Shown here piece by piece: positions 42,347 through 54,300 of a DNA stretch of 64,000 bases. The notes under the pieces were generated by a model, which was not told where the DNA came from, did not search any database, and saw nothing but the letters and a program-made list of their open reading frames with translations. The position numbers were made by a program, and so were the translations under genes. Origin of the DNA: Branchinecta lynchi (lineage: Eukaryota > Arthropoda > Branchiopoda > Anostraca > Branchinectidae). The stretch lies in NCBI GenBank assembly GCA_023053575.1, contig JAKZAP010000017.1:8811501-8875500 (forward strand), in the 5' to 3' direction. Position 1 is the first letter of the stretch. The number at the start of each line of letters is the position of its first letter.

Positions 42347-45300
42347 CTGAAAGAAAGAAAAAATCTTGACGGTATAAATAATCTTATCCTCTTAAGGAGC
42401 CAAATCCAGATAAAAAGCCAATGATGATGTTTCTTTTCACCTACAGCGTTCTTAAAGTTTAACTGAAGAGTCAGCTACAGGTCTGCCAGGACAGATCTGA
42501 AAGAAAGAAAAAATCTTAGCGGTATAAATAATCCATCCTCTTAAGGAGCCAAATCCAGATAAAAAGCCAATGATGATGTTTCTCTTCACCTACAGCGTTC
42601 TTAAAGTTTAACTGAAGAGCCAGCTTATTCTTATGTATTGGATAGACTTATACTAAGGGATTTTTTATTTTTTTCAACTTGGGTTATATTATGACGTTCA
42701 GAACATGAACTGCCGGCCGAACAAGACAAAGTTCACCCCGACGCGGGAAATTCGAAGTTCAATAAAAGCGTAGATTTCAATGGCTAATGAAGCGAATCCC
42801 AGGAAATGTTCAGTTCCTGATCACTTCAAAAAAGCCCTGCTATTGCGTGTGGCCCAAAACAGATTTCAACAGTTAACCTACTTAGTTTCTAAGTATTTCA
42901 AGCACAGAGGTACTCGCACATAGAGGTACCACAAATCCGAATGAAAGTTGATGATGTAAATCGATTATATTTCGCGGTGCAAAACTGATAAATTAGCTGC
43001 ATTTTATTAGAGCTATATTTCGGCCCTTCTTGGCAAGGGTTCTCTTCAGGCTCACGCCACTCAAGCTGGAAAATAAGCTTGTCGAACAACAATTAAAAAT
43101 TCTTCCTTAAATATCAGATTTTATGAACTTCTTCTCTGGAAATTGGTTGGAGTTAAAGCTGGTGCTGGGATTTCGTTCTGGACACGGCACACTGTGCAAC
43201 ACACATACTTCATTTAAAAGAGATTTCTACGGGAATGCCTAATGGATGTAGGCCTTCAGATCTATTTTAGCGTTTGTTTAGGTAAAAAAAAAGTTCACCG
43301 TTCATGAGATTACCTGAGAAGCTGGATGATAGTTCCTTAACGAAGACTTCTTCACCCCCATTCAGAACGCGAAGGAGGCCTTTTCCGCTTTGAAAAACTG
43401 TAACAGGGATCTGGGCGTGCAATTTCGTAAAACCGTTAATCTCTGAACTCGTCACAAACTTCCAAACCATTTTTCCGTGCTTAGAACCCTCTAAAAGAAG
43501 AAAAAAATCATTTAATAAAACAAATAAACCGCCGTTAAAAAGCAGATTTGGAACCGTGTTAGGCTAAAGCATAATTAATAGAACTCTGTGACTTTCGTTA
43601 CTTTATCCACTAATTTAGTATCTTTACACTCGTTCCCGAACTAGGAATGTAGATAACACATGTCTTCTAATCTTAAAGGATCCGTCGTACCTATGGTGAC
43701 AACACAAGCTGCTTCTGTAATAGCTCCACCCATTCTTAAAGCACACCTTGCACTATTTACTGTTGTCGTGCCACTATTCTAAAACTGTTGAATACTATAA
43801 AACCAAGCTCTGCTTTTAACGCATACTTCACAGCTTTTGCTGTTTTAGGCCCTTCTCCTGGCCTATCGACTTCAAAATTTGCGTACCCATTTTTGGGATC
43901 CCAGAACGTAAGTGGAGGGATAGCCTACCTATGACATCGCAAAAGTTGTCTGTCTGTCTGTGAGCACGATAACTCTCGAAGGGAGTGAGATATTTTGATG
44001 AAACTTGGTGTGAGGATTCTTTGGGTCAAGGGTAAGGTCAAGTTTGTAGATGGGCTCTGTAGCCCTATCTTTAGGGGTGGGAAGGGGTGAGGGGGGGGGT
44101 CAAATTTAGGGGCAAGCAAAATATTTTTAAACAGCTAATGTGATAAGAAGATAGGGATAAGAAGACATGCTGAACAAGATGGTGAGAACCATTTTCTTGC
44201 CGGACAATTAGTTAGTCCGGAATCCGGCAAAACCCGGAAAAAAATATTCCTTCAGCCCAAGCGGACTGAGAAACATGTTTGACGGTGCAAAACGGATAAG
44301 TCAGGTACATTTTATTAGAGCTATATTTAGGCCCTTCTTGGCAAGTGTCCTCTTCTGGCTCAAGCTGGAAAGCTACAGCCTACATAAAATGTAGCTGACT
44401 TATCCGTTTTGCACCGTCAAACACAAGACAAGACCAAAGGTGTCGATGGGATCCGAAAATCTAAGATTTGATCCAGACAATTCGGTCTTGTCTTCGCCAG
44501 GCTAATCATCAGAGAAAACCGAGTTCAGATATTCTATCTACCTATCTATACCTCTATAAGCCATATCTATTTTGACGATATTGACCGAAACTTCCTGCTT
44601 TACTACTGCCAAATTTGCGGTTTCGCCCGAATTCCGAGCGAACTACTAGTCCAGCAAAACAAGAAAAATTCAGAAACTAAGCCGGCGTATCTCCTTATCC
44701 CTATAAAGAAATCTAATCAACTTTAAATAAAATTTTGACTTTAAAAAAATGCGGGTACAACCGGATTCCGGACTAATTATATGTCCGGGTAAAAAATGAT
44801 CATTATATGCAGACTCAGCGTCTCTTCTTACCCCTAAATATATCATCTAATTAACTTCAGATAGTGCTTTTATGTTTAACATATTTTCCGGTTTTGGCCG
44901 GATTACAGGCGAACTAGTTGTCCGGCGAGAAAATGGTTTTCATCATCGGGTTCAGCATGTTTTCTTACCCATAAATCAAACATTTAATCTACTTCAAATG
45001 AAACTGTTACTTTTAACCAACTTTCCGGTTTTGGCCGTATTCCGAACGAACTGCTTGTCCGGCGACAAAATGATTTTCACCATCATGCTCAGCATGTCTT
45101 CTTACCCCTAAATCAAACATTTATTCAACTTCAAATGAAACTGTTACTTTTAACCAGCTTTCCGGTTGTTGCCGGATTCCAGACGAACTACACGTCCAGC
45201 GAGAAAATGGTTTTCACCATCGTGCTCAGCATGTCTTCTTACCCATAAATCAAACATTTATTCAACTTCAAATGAAACTTTTACTTTTAACAAACTTTCC

Positions 45301-48300
45301 GGTCTTCGCCGGATTCCGGACGAACTACTTGTCCGGCGAGAAAATGATTGTCACCATCGTGCTCGGCATGTCTTCTTACCCCATAATCGACTATCACATT
45401 AGTTGTTTAAAAATATTTTGTTTGTCCCTTAAACTGAACCCCCTCCCCCACCCCCCAAATATAGGGCTACAGAGCCCATCTACGAACTCGACCTTACCCT
45501 TGACCCAAACAATCCTCATACCATGTTTCATCAAAATATGCCATTCCCTTCGAGAGTTATCGTGCTTACAGACGGACGGACAACTTTTGCGATGTCATAG
45601 GTATCCCTCCACATACGTTTTGGGATCCCAAAAACCAGAAAGTTGGTTAAAAGTAAAAATTTCATTTGAAGTTGATTGTATGTTCGATTTAGGGGTAAGA
45701 AAGCAGGATGAACGCTTAATATGAAAAGTATTTTCTACCCGGACAACTAGTTCGCCTGGAATCCGGCCAAACCCGGAAAATTTGTTAAAAGCAAAAGTTT
45801 TATCTGAAGTTCATTAGATGACAGACTTAGGGTTAGGGGTACGAAGAGACGCTAAATCTGTATATGACAATCTTTTTTTACCCGGATATATCATTCTTCC
45901 GGAATGCGGTTGTAGCCGGATTTTTGTTATATGTTAAAAGTTATATTTGAAGTTGAATAGATGTTCTTTATAGAGATAAGGATACACGTTGAATTCGTTT
46001 CTGAATTTACTTTTTTTGCTGGACAATTAGTTCGCTCGGAATTCGGCCGAAATCGGAAATTCGGCAGGATAGTAAAGCATGAAGTTTCGGTCAGTATCGT
46101 CAAAATAGATATGGCTTATAGGGGTATATCTGAACTTGGTTTTCTCTGATGATTAGCCTGGCGAAGACTGGATCTGGCGAAGTCAAGACCCAATTCTCTG
46201 GATTAAATATCAGATTTTTGGGATCTCCTCAAAACCTTTGGTCTTGTTTTTCATGAGCAAGCTTCTGTAGACAGTCATCGCGCGCAACGTTACACAGCGA
46301 AATTAGCAAAATAATGCAAAGGTGAAAATCACTGAGTTTTCGTTAGGATGGTTAGAATATTTTGTGTAAATTCGGGTCTCCGGGCTTTAAGAACTGACGG
46401 AGAGATTACTGACGTAGGTTGCATTGGTACTATAGGTACGACGAGTCCTTTAAACCCTGGAGACCGAAATTGTTTTTTACGGAAATACCGTAATGATCCT
46501 TACTTTTTTCACACCTGCCTTGTTTCGCTGTTTCTGATACGTCACGACGACTGATTGCGACAAGCTCACCGGTCAGAAAAACGGCCATTCAAATTTGTCC
46601 GTGTTTTTGCTAGAAGTCAATGGGCCTGGAGAAAGGCCAAAGCCGTGGATCATACCGCCATCTGTTGTCTACTAGTATCTTTCGATTCAAGTAAAAATCA
46701 GGCTGATTTTGCTTGTGGCGTACCTTTCCATTAGGTTGTTAGTTTCATTTAAAGATTCTTTGTGCTTTAGTAGAAAAGCATTTAATGATAAGAATTTTTC
46801 TCCAGTCCGACGTTAACAAATAAATCGACTTCCTGAGCAATGAGAGAAGATTAATCCGGGTCAAGACTCAAGAGCTGCTTCTGTGTGCAGGGTAAATTAT
46901 ACTGAGCGCCTACAAGTTGCTTTAACTTGTATGCTTTAAAGCACATTTACTAGAAACGATCTTTTCATGATGATTTGGCTCAGAAATCTCGGTTTTCAAA
47001 AATACCATTACTTGCTACGTGACATCAGCTATTTTCTTGTTAGCGTTTGTCGACTTTGACCAGCCTTCCTGCTCTCCAACGCGGCGGCTTGACGCAAAAC
47101 ATTTTAAAATTGAATGCACAGTGGTTAAAAAGTGGAAAACCAAGCAAAACAAAAGAACTCAAAAACAGAAGGTAGACCTCAGGTCTACCATGTCTATCAA
47201 AACGTAAGCAACATTTGTAGCTTCTCATGTCCTTATGTGTGAAAGTTGTCGGCGGAAACCTGAAGCTTTCAACTGCTATGCCGAAAAACCACTAAAAAGT
47301 CGTAGCTACAAAAAAAAAACAAGGGCAAAAGATGTTTTCTGAAGCTTATAATCCTATACGAGGGCTAGGGACAATATAAAAAGTAGAATAAGCAAGAGGG
47401 GTCTTTTAAGCAAAATATGCACCTTTATGCTGGTGCTAGCGGAATTCCACGGAGTCAATTATCTCTTCTTTGCTCAACTAAACTGTGTGTCAGTGTCCTC
47501 AGGTTACATTCAAGTTCAAGTTCTATTTATTGCCAATCTAATTACACAATAAAGAGCCCTTGGCAGAGACACACATGGCTCGAGGCCAAACAGCAAAAAA
47601 CTCCATCCCCGAAAACTATAAACCAACATACCAGTTCGTGCAAGGTAAACCATCTTCCAATCATTTTCCTTCTTAAAGCTGATGGAGTCGATGGAAAATG
47701 CACCTTTCTCCCATCCGTGGATGTCCTCACAGCTGCTTTTATAAACATTCGTCACCGGGTCATATGTCAAAGTGAATCTGTTTTGGGAGCTACCTGATTC
47801 GCCCACTCTCCACACGTGACCATTTTGTGTGGAGACACTTTTTGGTTTGCCTGCAATGTGTAAGTATTAACTCAAATGCAGTAAAAGAAGAAGTCTCGCG
47901 ATTTTCCTCTTAAGGTCAACTGATGAGCTTATCGTTCCAATTTCCCACCACAGGAATACAGTTACTTTGTTCCAGTTCAAATTCCAGGTAGAAAACAGAT
48001 CAGCTCCAATGCATTAACTCTCCTAAGGTGTTTTCCTGTGCTCCTACAAACAGTATGTGGGGCAATTCAGGAGGACACAGAGACAAAAAAGGGAGACGTC
48101 ATGCCTAAAAAAGGGATCATTTCTAAATTGGGCAGGACACCATCACCCACTAAAAGTTCTTAAGCGAACTGCAAGTTAAGGACCACCCAATTACAAAAGG
48201 GATTTGGCAAAATCTGGGATAAAACCACCCATTTTGAAAAGGCAGTTACTCAAATGTGACTTTGGACCACCCTTTTTATGGAATTTTTTTTATACATGTG

Positions 48301-51300
48301 ACCACTTATTTTACTCGAAATCGCGCGCGCAATCTAGCTGCGCTCTTCCTGGGGCTTTTACATGTATGCTAGGGAGATACAATCAGGATCCTTGCCAATC
48401 CCTGCCAGGATTGTCGACACCATCGTCAGTTCCAGAACGAAAAGTTGAGATTTTTTCATCATTTCATGAAGGGGAAGAAAATCCTATCGGGAAAACAAAA
48501 TCGTGTACCCGCAGAGTAACGCCGGACATTGTTCGATTCTGGTCCTTACCTGTAACTAGACCAATTGAACATCAAGGATATTTGACCTCGCCAGCTATCT
48601 AGTTCCATTCGAACTGGATCGCTTGTTTGAGAGTAATGCATGTCAAAATCCGCGCCCCCCCCCCGTGCTGGCCGGATCTAATGAGGAATTATATACAGGG
48701 AATCTAGAGCCTGTTTCTCTCCAACTTTCAAGCTTCATCCGGATCAGGTTCGAGAATATTATGCAACTTCCAAGATTTCAGCGATATCCGCCTTCGTCTC
48801 CCCACACAGTTCCTGGCTTCGGTCCAGATCTACAACAATGGTACAACCATAGACCATAGCTTCTGTTTGACCTCAATCCCAAATCCTATTCTGATCCCTC
48901 TGTTCGATTTCACAGTTGCCGGATCCAGTACGAAACTTAAACGCAACATCTGAGAACTGTCCGTTTGCGAATTGTCAAGTTCCATCGAGATTGGGCAACT
49001 CGTTCTTATGGCAACTTAAGCTTGTCATATGATTCCGGATTCTTCCTCCTGCTACTCCCCTTAGATGGTCAAATCAGAGAAAATAAAACCGTTTTGCGAG
49101 GATCCTAATAAGCCCGAGAAGTTATATCGCCCTGGCCCATCTGGAAGTACCCCAACTCGCAAGAAAGATTCCCTACAGCTCTCCCCGCATTATCCAGATC
49201 TGGTCCTGTTCTATAAATGGTACATCTAGGGCTTATGCTTGTCCCACCCCCAAGTCCCTTTCTGATTCATCGAATCCAAGCGTGCCATAAGATTTCCGGT
49301 ACCCCCCCCCCTCCCTTTAACTTCCCCAAAAGTTTATGGATAAAGTCCAAAACTGAAACAAAGTCTAGACCATCTGGGACATAAGCTCTTGTCCTTTGTC
49401 AAGATTCAACTAGATCGGATAACTCGTTCAAAAGTTACGCGTGTCACAAGAATTCTGATTCCTACTCCATAAATCCCCTCCCCACACCCCTAGATGCTCA
49501 AACCCTGGAAGTGACAATTCATCGTCATACTTCGTTTTCGCGTGCCACAGGATTTCCGGCACCCCTTCCAACTCCCCGACAACACTCCGCGACATGTTGT
49601 CCAACTGCGCGACAACATATGGCACATATCATATATGCGAACTATCCAGTTTCACCACGGTCAGATAATTCGAACAAGAGAAATGCATGAATTCTCCTCC
49701 CTCCACCCCCACACGATTGATTGGCTCAGAGACTGCAAACAAACTGAAAGCAACCTCTTTTAATACTACCCGAAAATGAAGTGCCAAAACTCGAAAGGGA
49801 AAAAGCTCGATTTCCATCGTAGACTACTGAAATAGAGCTATATAAATAGAGCACTGAGCTTATCAGCCACTATAAAATGAATGCTGTAGGCCAATCGGAA
49901 GAGGAATACTGCAAACATATGGAGAAATACTCTCGGCTGGCATTCATAGTTTGCCACCTAACAGCTATGATGGCTGTGTCGTAGGTTTTGGTCACACTGT
50001 CCAGAAGTTCAAGCGAATTATCACCCGTGTCTCCTGTCGAACCTGTCCCGCAGGACAATTCTTCTGTTTCATCTATATAGTGTTTCTGGAGCATCTGCAG
50101 CAGGGGCAACAATAGTAAAGGTCAGCCTGAAGAAGGAACCAAACCCTTCATCCGAGACCATGGACCGGTAACCAAATGTTATGTGTCGTCCCATTTCCGA
50201 AGAAAGACACGATCTGTCCGAAGAAAGACACGATCTGCTGCTATGGCTGGACATGCTCTAAAAGCCGAACGTCTTCGAAGACTTCAAACGTTGCACCACA
50301 ACGAGCTGCCGAATTGCCAACCATCCTATATTCCACCTTGGCTGTTTAGAAATAGTTTGTCACACTGGTCTGTGCCACAAAGGTCTTGGATCAGCAAAGC
50401 ATTTTGGCTTCCCTGCACGCACTATCTAATTTGCACGTGAACGACTTGGCCAATAGCAGACTATAAAGTTGTCATGAATTTAGAAAGTGTAATAAATTTC
50501 TTTTTGAGGAGATATTTGATCTTCAAGACTTTCTTGAGCTGTTGGGCCAAGAAAACAGAGCAACTGGCTCTTTTAAACCTCCGCCGCATCACCGAGCAGC
50601 CAGCCTGCTTCGTCGGATGAGAGGATCAACTTGGCACCCTTTCCGAATGCCTGTCCTCCGATCTAGCTGATCTTCAACTGTTCTTGGAGGCTGACGCCAC
50701 CAACAGCTCTTCGTGAAATGAAGAACCTTTCACCAAGGACGAGTTCAAGAAGAACATGAGAAGAGCTACCGAAGGCTGTTGGTGTCTGTCATGCTAGAAA
50801 AAAGGCATGGACTGGCGGCTTACAATCATAAGGGTATAAGAGCCACTGCGCAACAAATACCGCAAAACAAAAGCCGCTGCAAGCTGTATCAGTCCCCATG
50901 CAACAAATAATTTTGCCGTGATACTGTAATAGAAGCCTCCAGTATCCACAATGCTCGGAGACGTCCCATGCCGAGAATATCACCATTGTGCATGTCTTCA
51001 CTATTCTCAAACAGTTGGCGAAAAAGGCCCGGGAGTTCATCCAAAATACTTATATGGCGTCAACTTCGAATCTGCGTTTGACTCAGTCGATCACCATTCT
51101 TTGTGGCTGATCCTGAAAACTGCATGCCTTCCAGGCCAGTAAAGGTAATGAGCCTCTTCCGGGAACTGTATAGCGACTCTGAGAGCTCGCTCATGGTCAA
51201 CAGAAGAAAATTGCATCCCTCCGAGATCATCTGCAGTATAATAGCATTAGACAACGATGCGCAGCACCTCCTGAGCTGTTCAACTGTGTTACCACGTCCT

Positions 51301-54300
51301 CATCAACCGCTCGCGAAAACACTTACTGGCAGAGTACCCTCGGATGTTGACTTCGACGACGATATCGCGCTGCCGACATTGCCCCTTGCCCACTTCCTTT
51401 TACCGAGGACTATATCATGAAAGACAGGAGTAGAGCTGCTGAAGACTGCCGTACCTGCACCAAGTTCAGCATCTGCTAAGACCCTACCAAGCCACCTAGG
51501 CCCCCACAGTGCACCCGAGGACACTCAAAGAAGCCGTTTAAACGGTCTGTCAGCACCAGGGCCAGAGAAAGCTTCTAGACCAACAGAGTTGTGTAGAATG
51601 AACTATCCGAAGCAGTAGTCTCTGCCCTCCTGCCCGAAGCATTCAACAAGCCAATGGACGTAGAGTGGGCAACTAAAGACTGAAAGTCTGAGTTTTAGCA
51701 GCTCGTACTTAATAACTACTAATTCACACCTAAGCTCCCTCAGGAGCTTAATTAGTGTGGTTCAGCAGAGCTTTGATGGAAATAAGACATAGACTAATTC
51801 TCCCGGCTTACAACCACAACAAGTAACATTGCCCTCAGTCCCCAACAAATTATTTGCTATGCTATTGTGGCAGCGAGCCTCCAGCATAGTCCATGCTCGA
51901 ATATATCCATGACTAGTAAGTAAGTAAGTAATTTATATCTGACCCGCTATCTGAAAAGCGGAGTATGGTAAATAAAAGAATTAAATAAATACAACAACAA
52001 ACCACTGAACAAATCTTCGTAGCTTGACCGTTGTTGGAAAAACCTCGCGACTTCAGGCAAAACATAATAATAATACCCTACGGCCTGCGATGTCTTCAAG
52101 TCTGCATCTTCGGCTGATCCCGAAAACTGCCTGCCTTCCAGTGAAGCTATCCAGACTATTCCGACTGTGTACGAGAGCTTACTAATGGCCAACAGAAGAA
52201 ATTCGATCCATTCAACATTAACAGTAGTGTTAGACAAGGATACGCAACAGCTGCTGGCCAGCAGAATTCTTTCCGATTTATACTTCTCCGACGACATCGC
52301 AATGATTAGCGGAACCATGGAAGAGCTGAAAGTAGCCCTGGCCATCGTCGAGTCTGAAGCAGCTAAGGTTGGCCTCAAAATCAAATCTGGTAGGACAAAA
52401 TAGCGGTAATCAGTCGGGATAGCACCCCGCTACCACCATCGGTCGACGCAACAGACAAGAGGTCTAAAGCGGTCTGTCGATTCAAATACTTGAGGTCATT
52501 ATCTGCTCTATTGGACCTCTTGATATCCAAATCGCAACCATATCAGCGACAGCCAATGCTGTCTTTGGCTCTCCGACAAAAGCGATATGATTCTGGGTAA
52601 ATACAATGTCGCCATCACCAGTGTCATGCTCCACTCACCGGAAAAACTTGGCTTTTAATTCATACTTTAGCACGTTTTTAAAACAAAAATGTGGATTTTT
52701 CGGCGTTTCTGGGTCATTTAAAAAAAAATAGGAATAATTTGGGATTTTTCGGTGAAAATATAACTTTTTGGGTCCTTTTCGGGAAAAAAAAACTGGATTT
52801 TTCGGGTAGAGCACCCAATTTCAATTGGTTCTTGGGTATGTTCCGAAGTAGACCACCCAGTTGCAATTGGGCTCTGGCAATTTTGCGAGGTAGACCACCG
52901 TTTTCAAACGGGTTCTGGGGCGCAAAAAGGACCACCCCCACGGGGGTTGACAACCCTCTTTTTTGTCTCTGTGTCCTCCTAGGGCAATTGTGTCTCGAAA
53001 AGACCGTTTCCGCGGACTTTTGTGCGGCCCACAAGTGTGGTGATTATCGATTTTGTGGCTCGATTCTGGCGGGAAATTTAAATTTAGCAGCTAAATAATG
53101 TAAAAAAAAAAAAAAATCAATAACTTTCTCAAGCATGTAGACGTAAAACTGGGGATCCTTTTGGCACGGAATGGTAAAGACGAAAACCTGGAATTGTATT
53201 TACTGAAATTTTGTATGAATTTTAATTTTTATTTTTGATATCTGAAGTTACCACCCAAAAATAGACAAAAGAGCGTTTCCGCGAGTTTCAACTTGTGACT
53301 CTTTTATGTGGTACACAAAACACCCCTAGAGCCGAAATTTTACCGAATATCTCAAGATTTTTACCGAATCCTACAAACTGAGAATTCGAGCTTTAAATTA
53401 TGGAACACAAAGGATTACGTAGGAAGAGCAACATTAAAAGGCAGCATGAAAGACGATAAGCCAACTATTAGGCGTCGTTGTCGCGAAGCCCACTTGGAAG
53501 TTGGAGAATATGTTGCCGAGCACGACTGCAGCCACAGCTTCTATCTACATACCCAAGAGAAAATTAGATCGAGTGCCACAGGCAATATTTTTCGAAATCC
53601 AATCTTTTTTTCCTGTAGGCCAAAATTTAACTGTTTCTCTTACAAATTATATAATTTACCGTGGATTATGAGAAACCGGATGGAGTGACGTTCTGGAAGC
53701 AGCAGCTACTGTAATCAAGTCAATTCTACCCATGATCATATGAAGTGATCTCCGCAGGCAAGATTTTTTGTTAAGTTAGCTTTTTCCTGCCAAATTCACC
53801 AATTTCTATCCATTCTAGCTTTTAATGTTTCGAAATCCCAATCCAGTGGCCTAAAACCCTGGGTTTTAAGTGGCTAAAATATAGAATATTACGAAAGGCG
53901 CCGCAGGCGGAATTTTTTTAAACATTTACGATTATATCTCCTCTTTGGGATCCAAGATAAAAGTAAGGACCGTCGACGAAATCATAGATCAGTCTTTTTG
54001 TCTGCGGCCAGTGCTTCACAAAACCTCTTCCGAGTTTCGAGGTTCGTGGTAACTCCGGAATCCTGGCAATTATACCGGATAAATTACCGTATCCCAGTTA
54101 TTATACCGAATTAGTTTTGACCGACAGCATGTTCGGAATTCTGTATAACTACCGTATCCCGGTTATTATTCCGAATTGTTTTGGTATCGAAAGACTACCA
54201 AATAATACTCGTATTCGGTACCATTTCGTCGAAACTGGAACAAAAGTCAGGATTCGTGGTAACTACCGAATCTTGAAAATTACACCGAATAAATTATTCG

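Larger units (their letters stand above)
43891..46246 (+). mobile_element. GGGATCCC-headed element split by an inverted copy of itself
   Basis: Head at 43891-43907 and first unit to about 44245. The unit phrase CCGGCAAAACCCGGAAA breaks there and resumes at about 45633 (ACCAGAAAGTTGG), ending AAACCTTTGGTCTTG at 46246. The intervening 1.4 kb is a MITE plus a minus-strand copy. Confidence 0.76.
48068..52981. mobile_element. 4.9-kb hAT-like element with hairpin subterminal repeats
   Basis: Apart from the first base, the terminal inverted repeat is 23 bp perfect (AGGAGGACACAGAGACAAAA and on). The 8-bp duplication GGGCAATT lies at 48060-48067 and 52982-52989. Both ends carry arrays of GACCACCC followed by a short self-complementary stretch: near 48183, 48222 and 48270 on the left and 52808-52945 on the right. 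Inside are C-type tandem repeats and a dead RT, but no recognisable transposase. It lies in NGLY1 intron 47851-55105. Confidence 0.9.

Noticed and set aside
47542..47797. Plus-strand 126-codon frame and a second minus frame over the NGLY1 PAW exon
   Set aside because: Shadows of the NGLY1 exon 47850-47632, whose frame matches the family and whose splice phases fit.
48204..48602. 132-codon open frame near the left end of the 4.9-kb element, considered as transposase
   Set aside because: No DDE, BED or hATC-like motif; it includes the subterminal repeats.
53308..53688. 126-codon open frame
   Set aside because: No recognisable domain, no splice-site context and no repeat counterpart; intronic chance frame.
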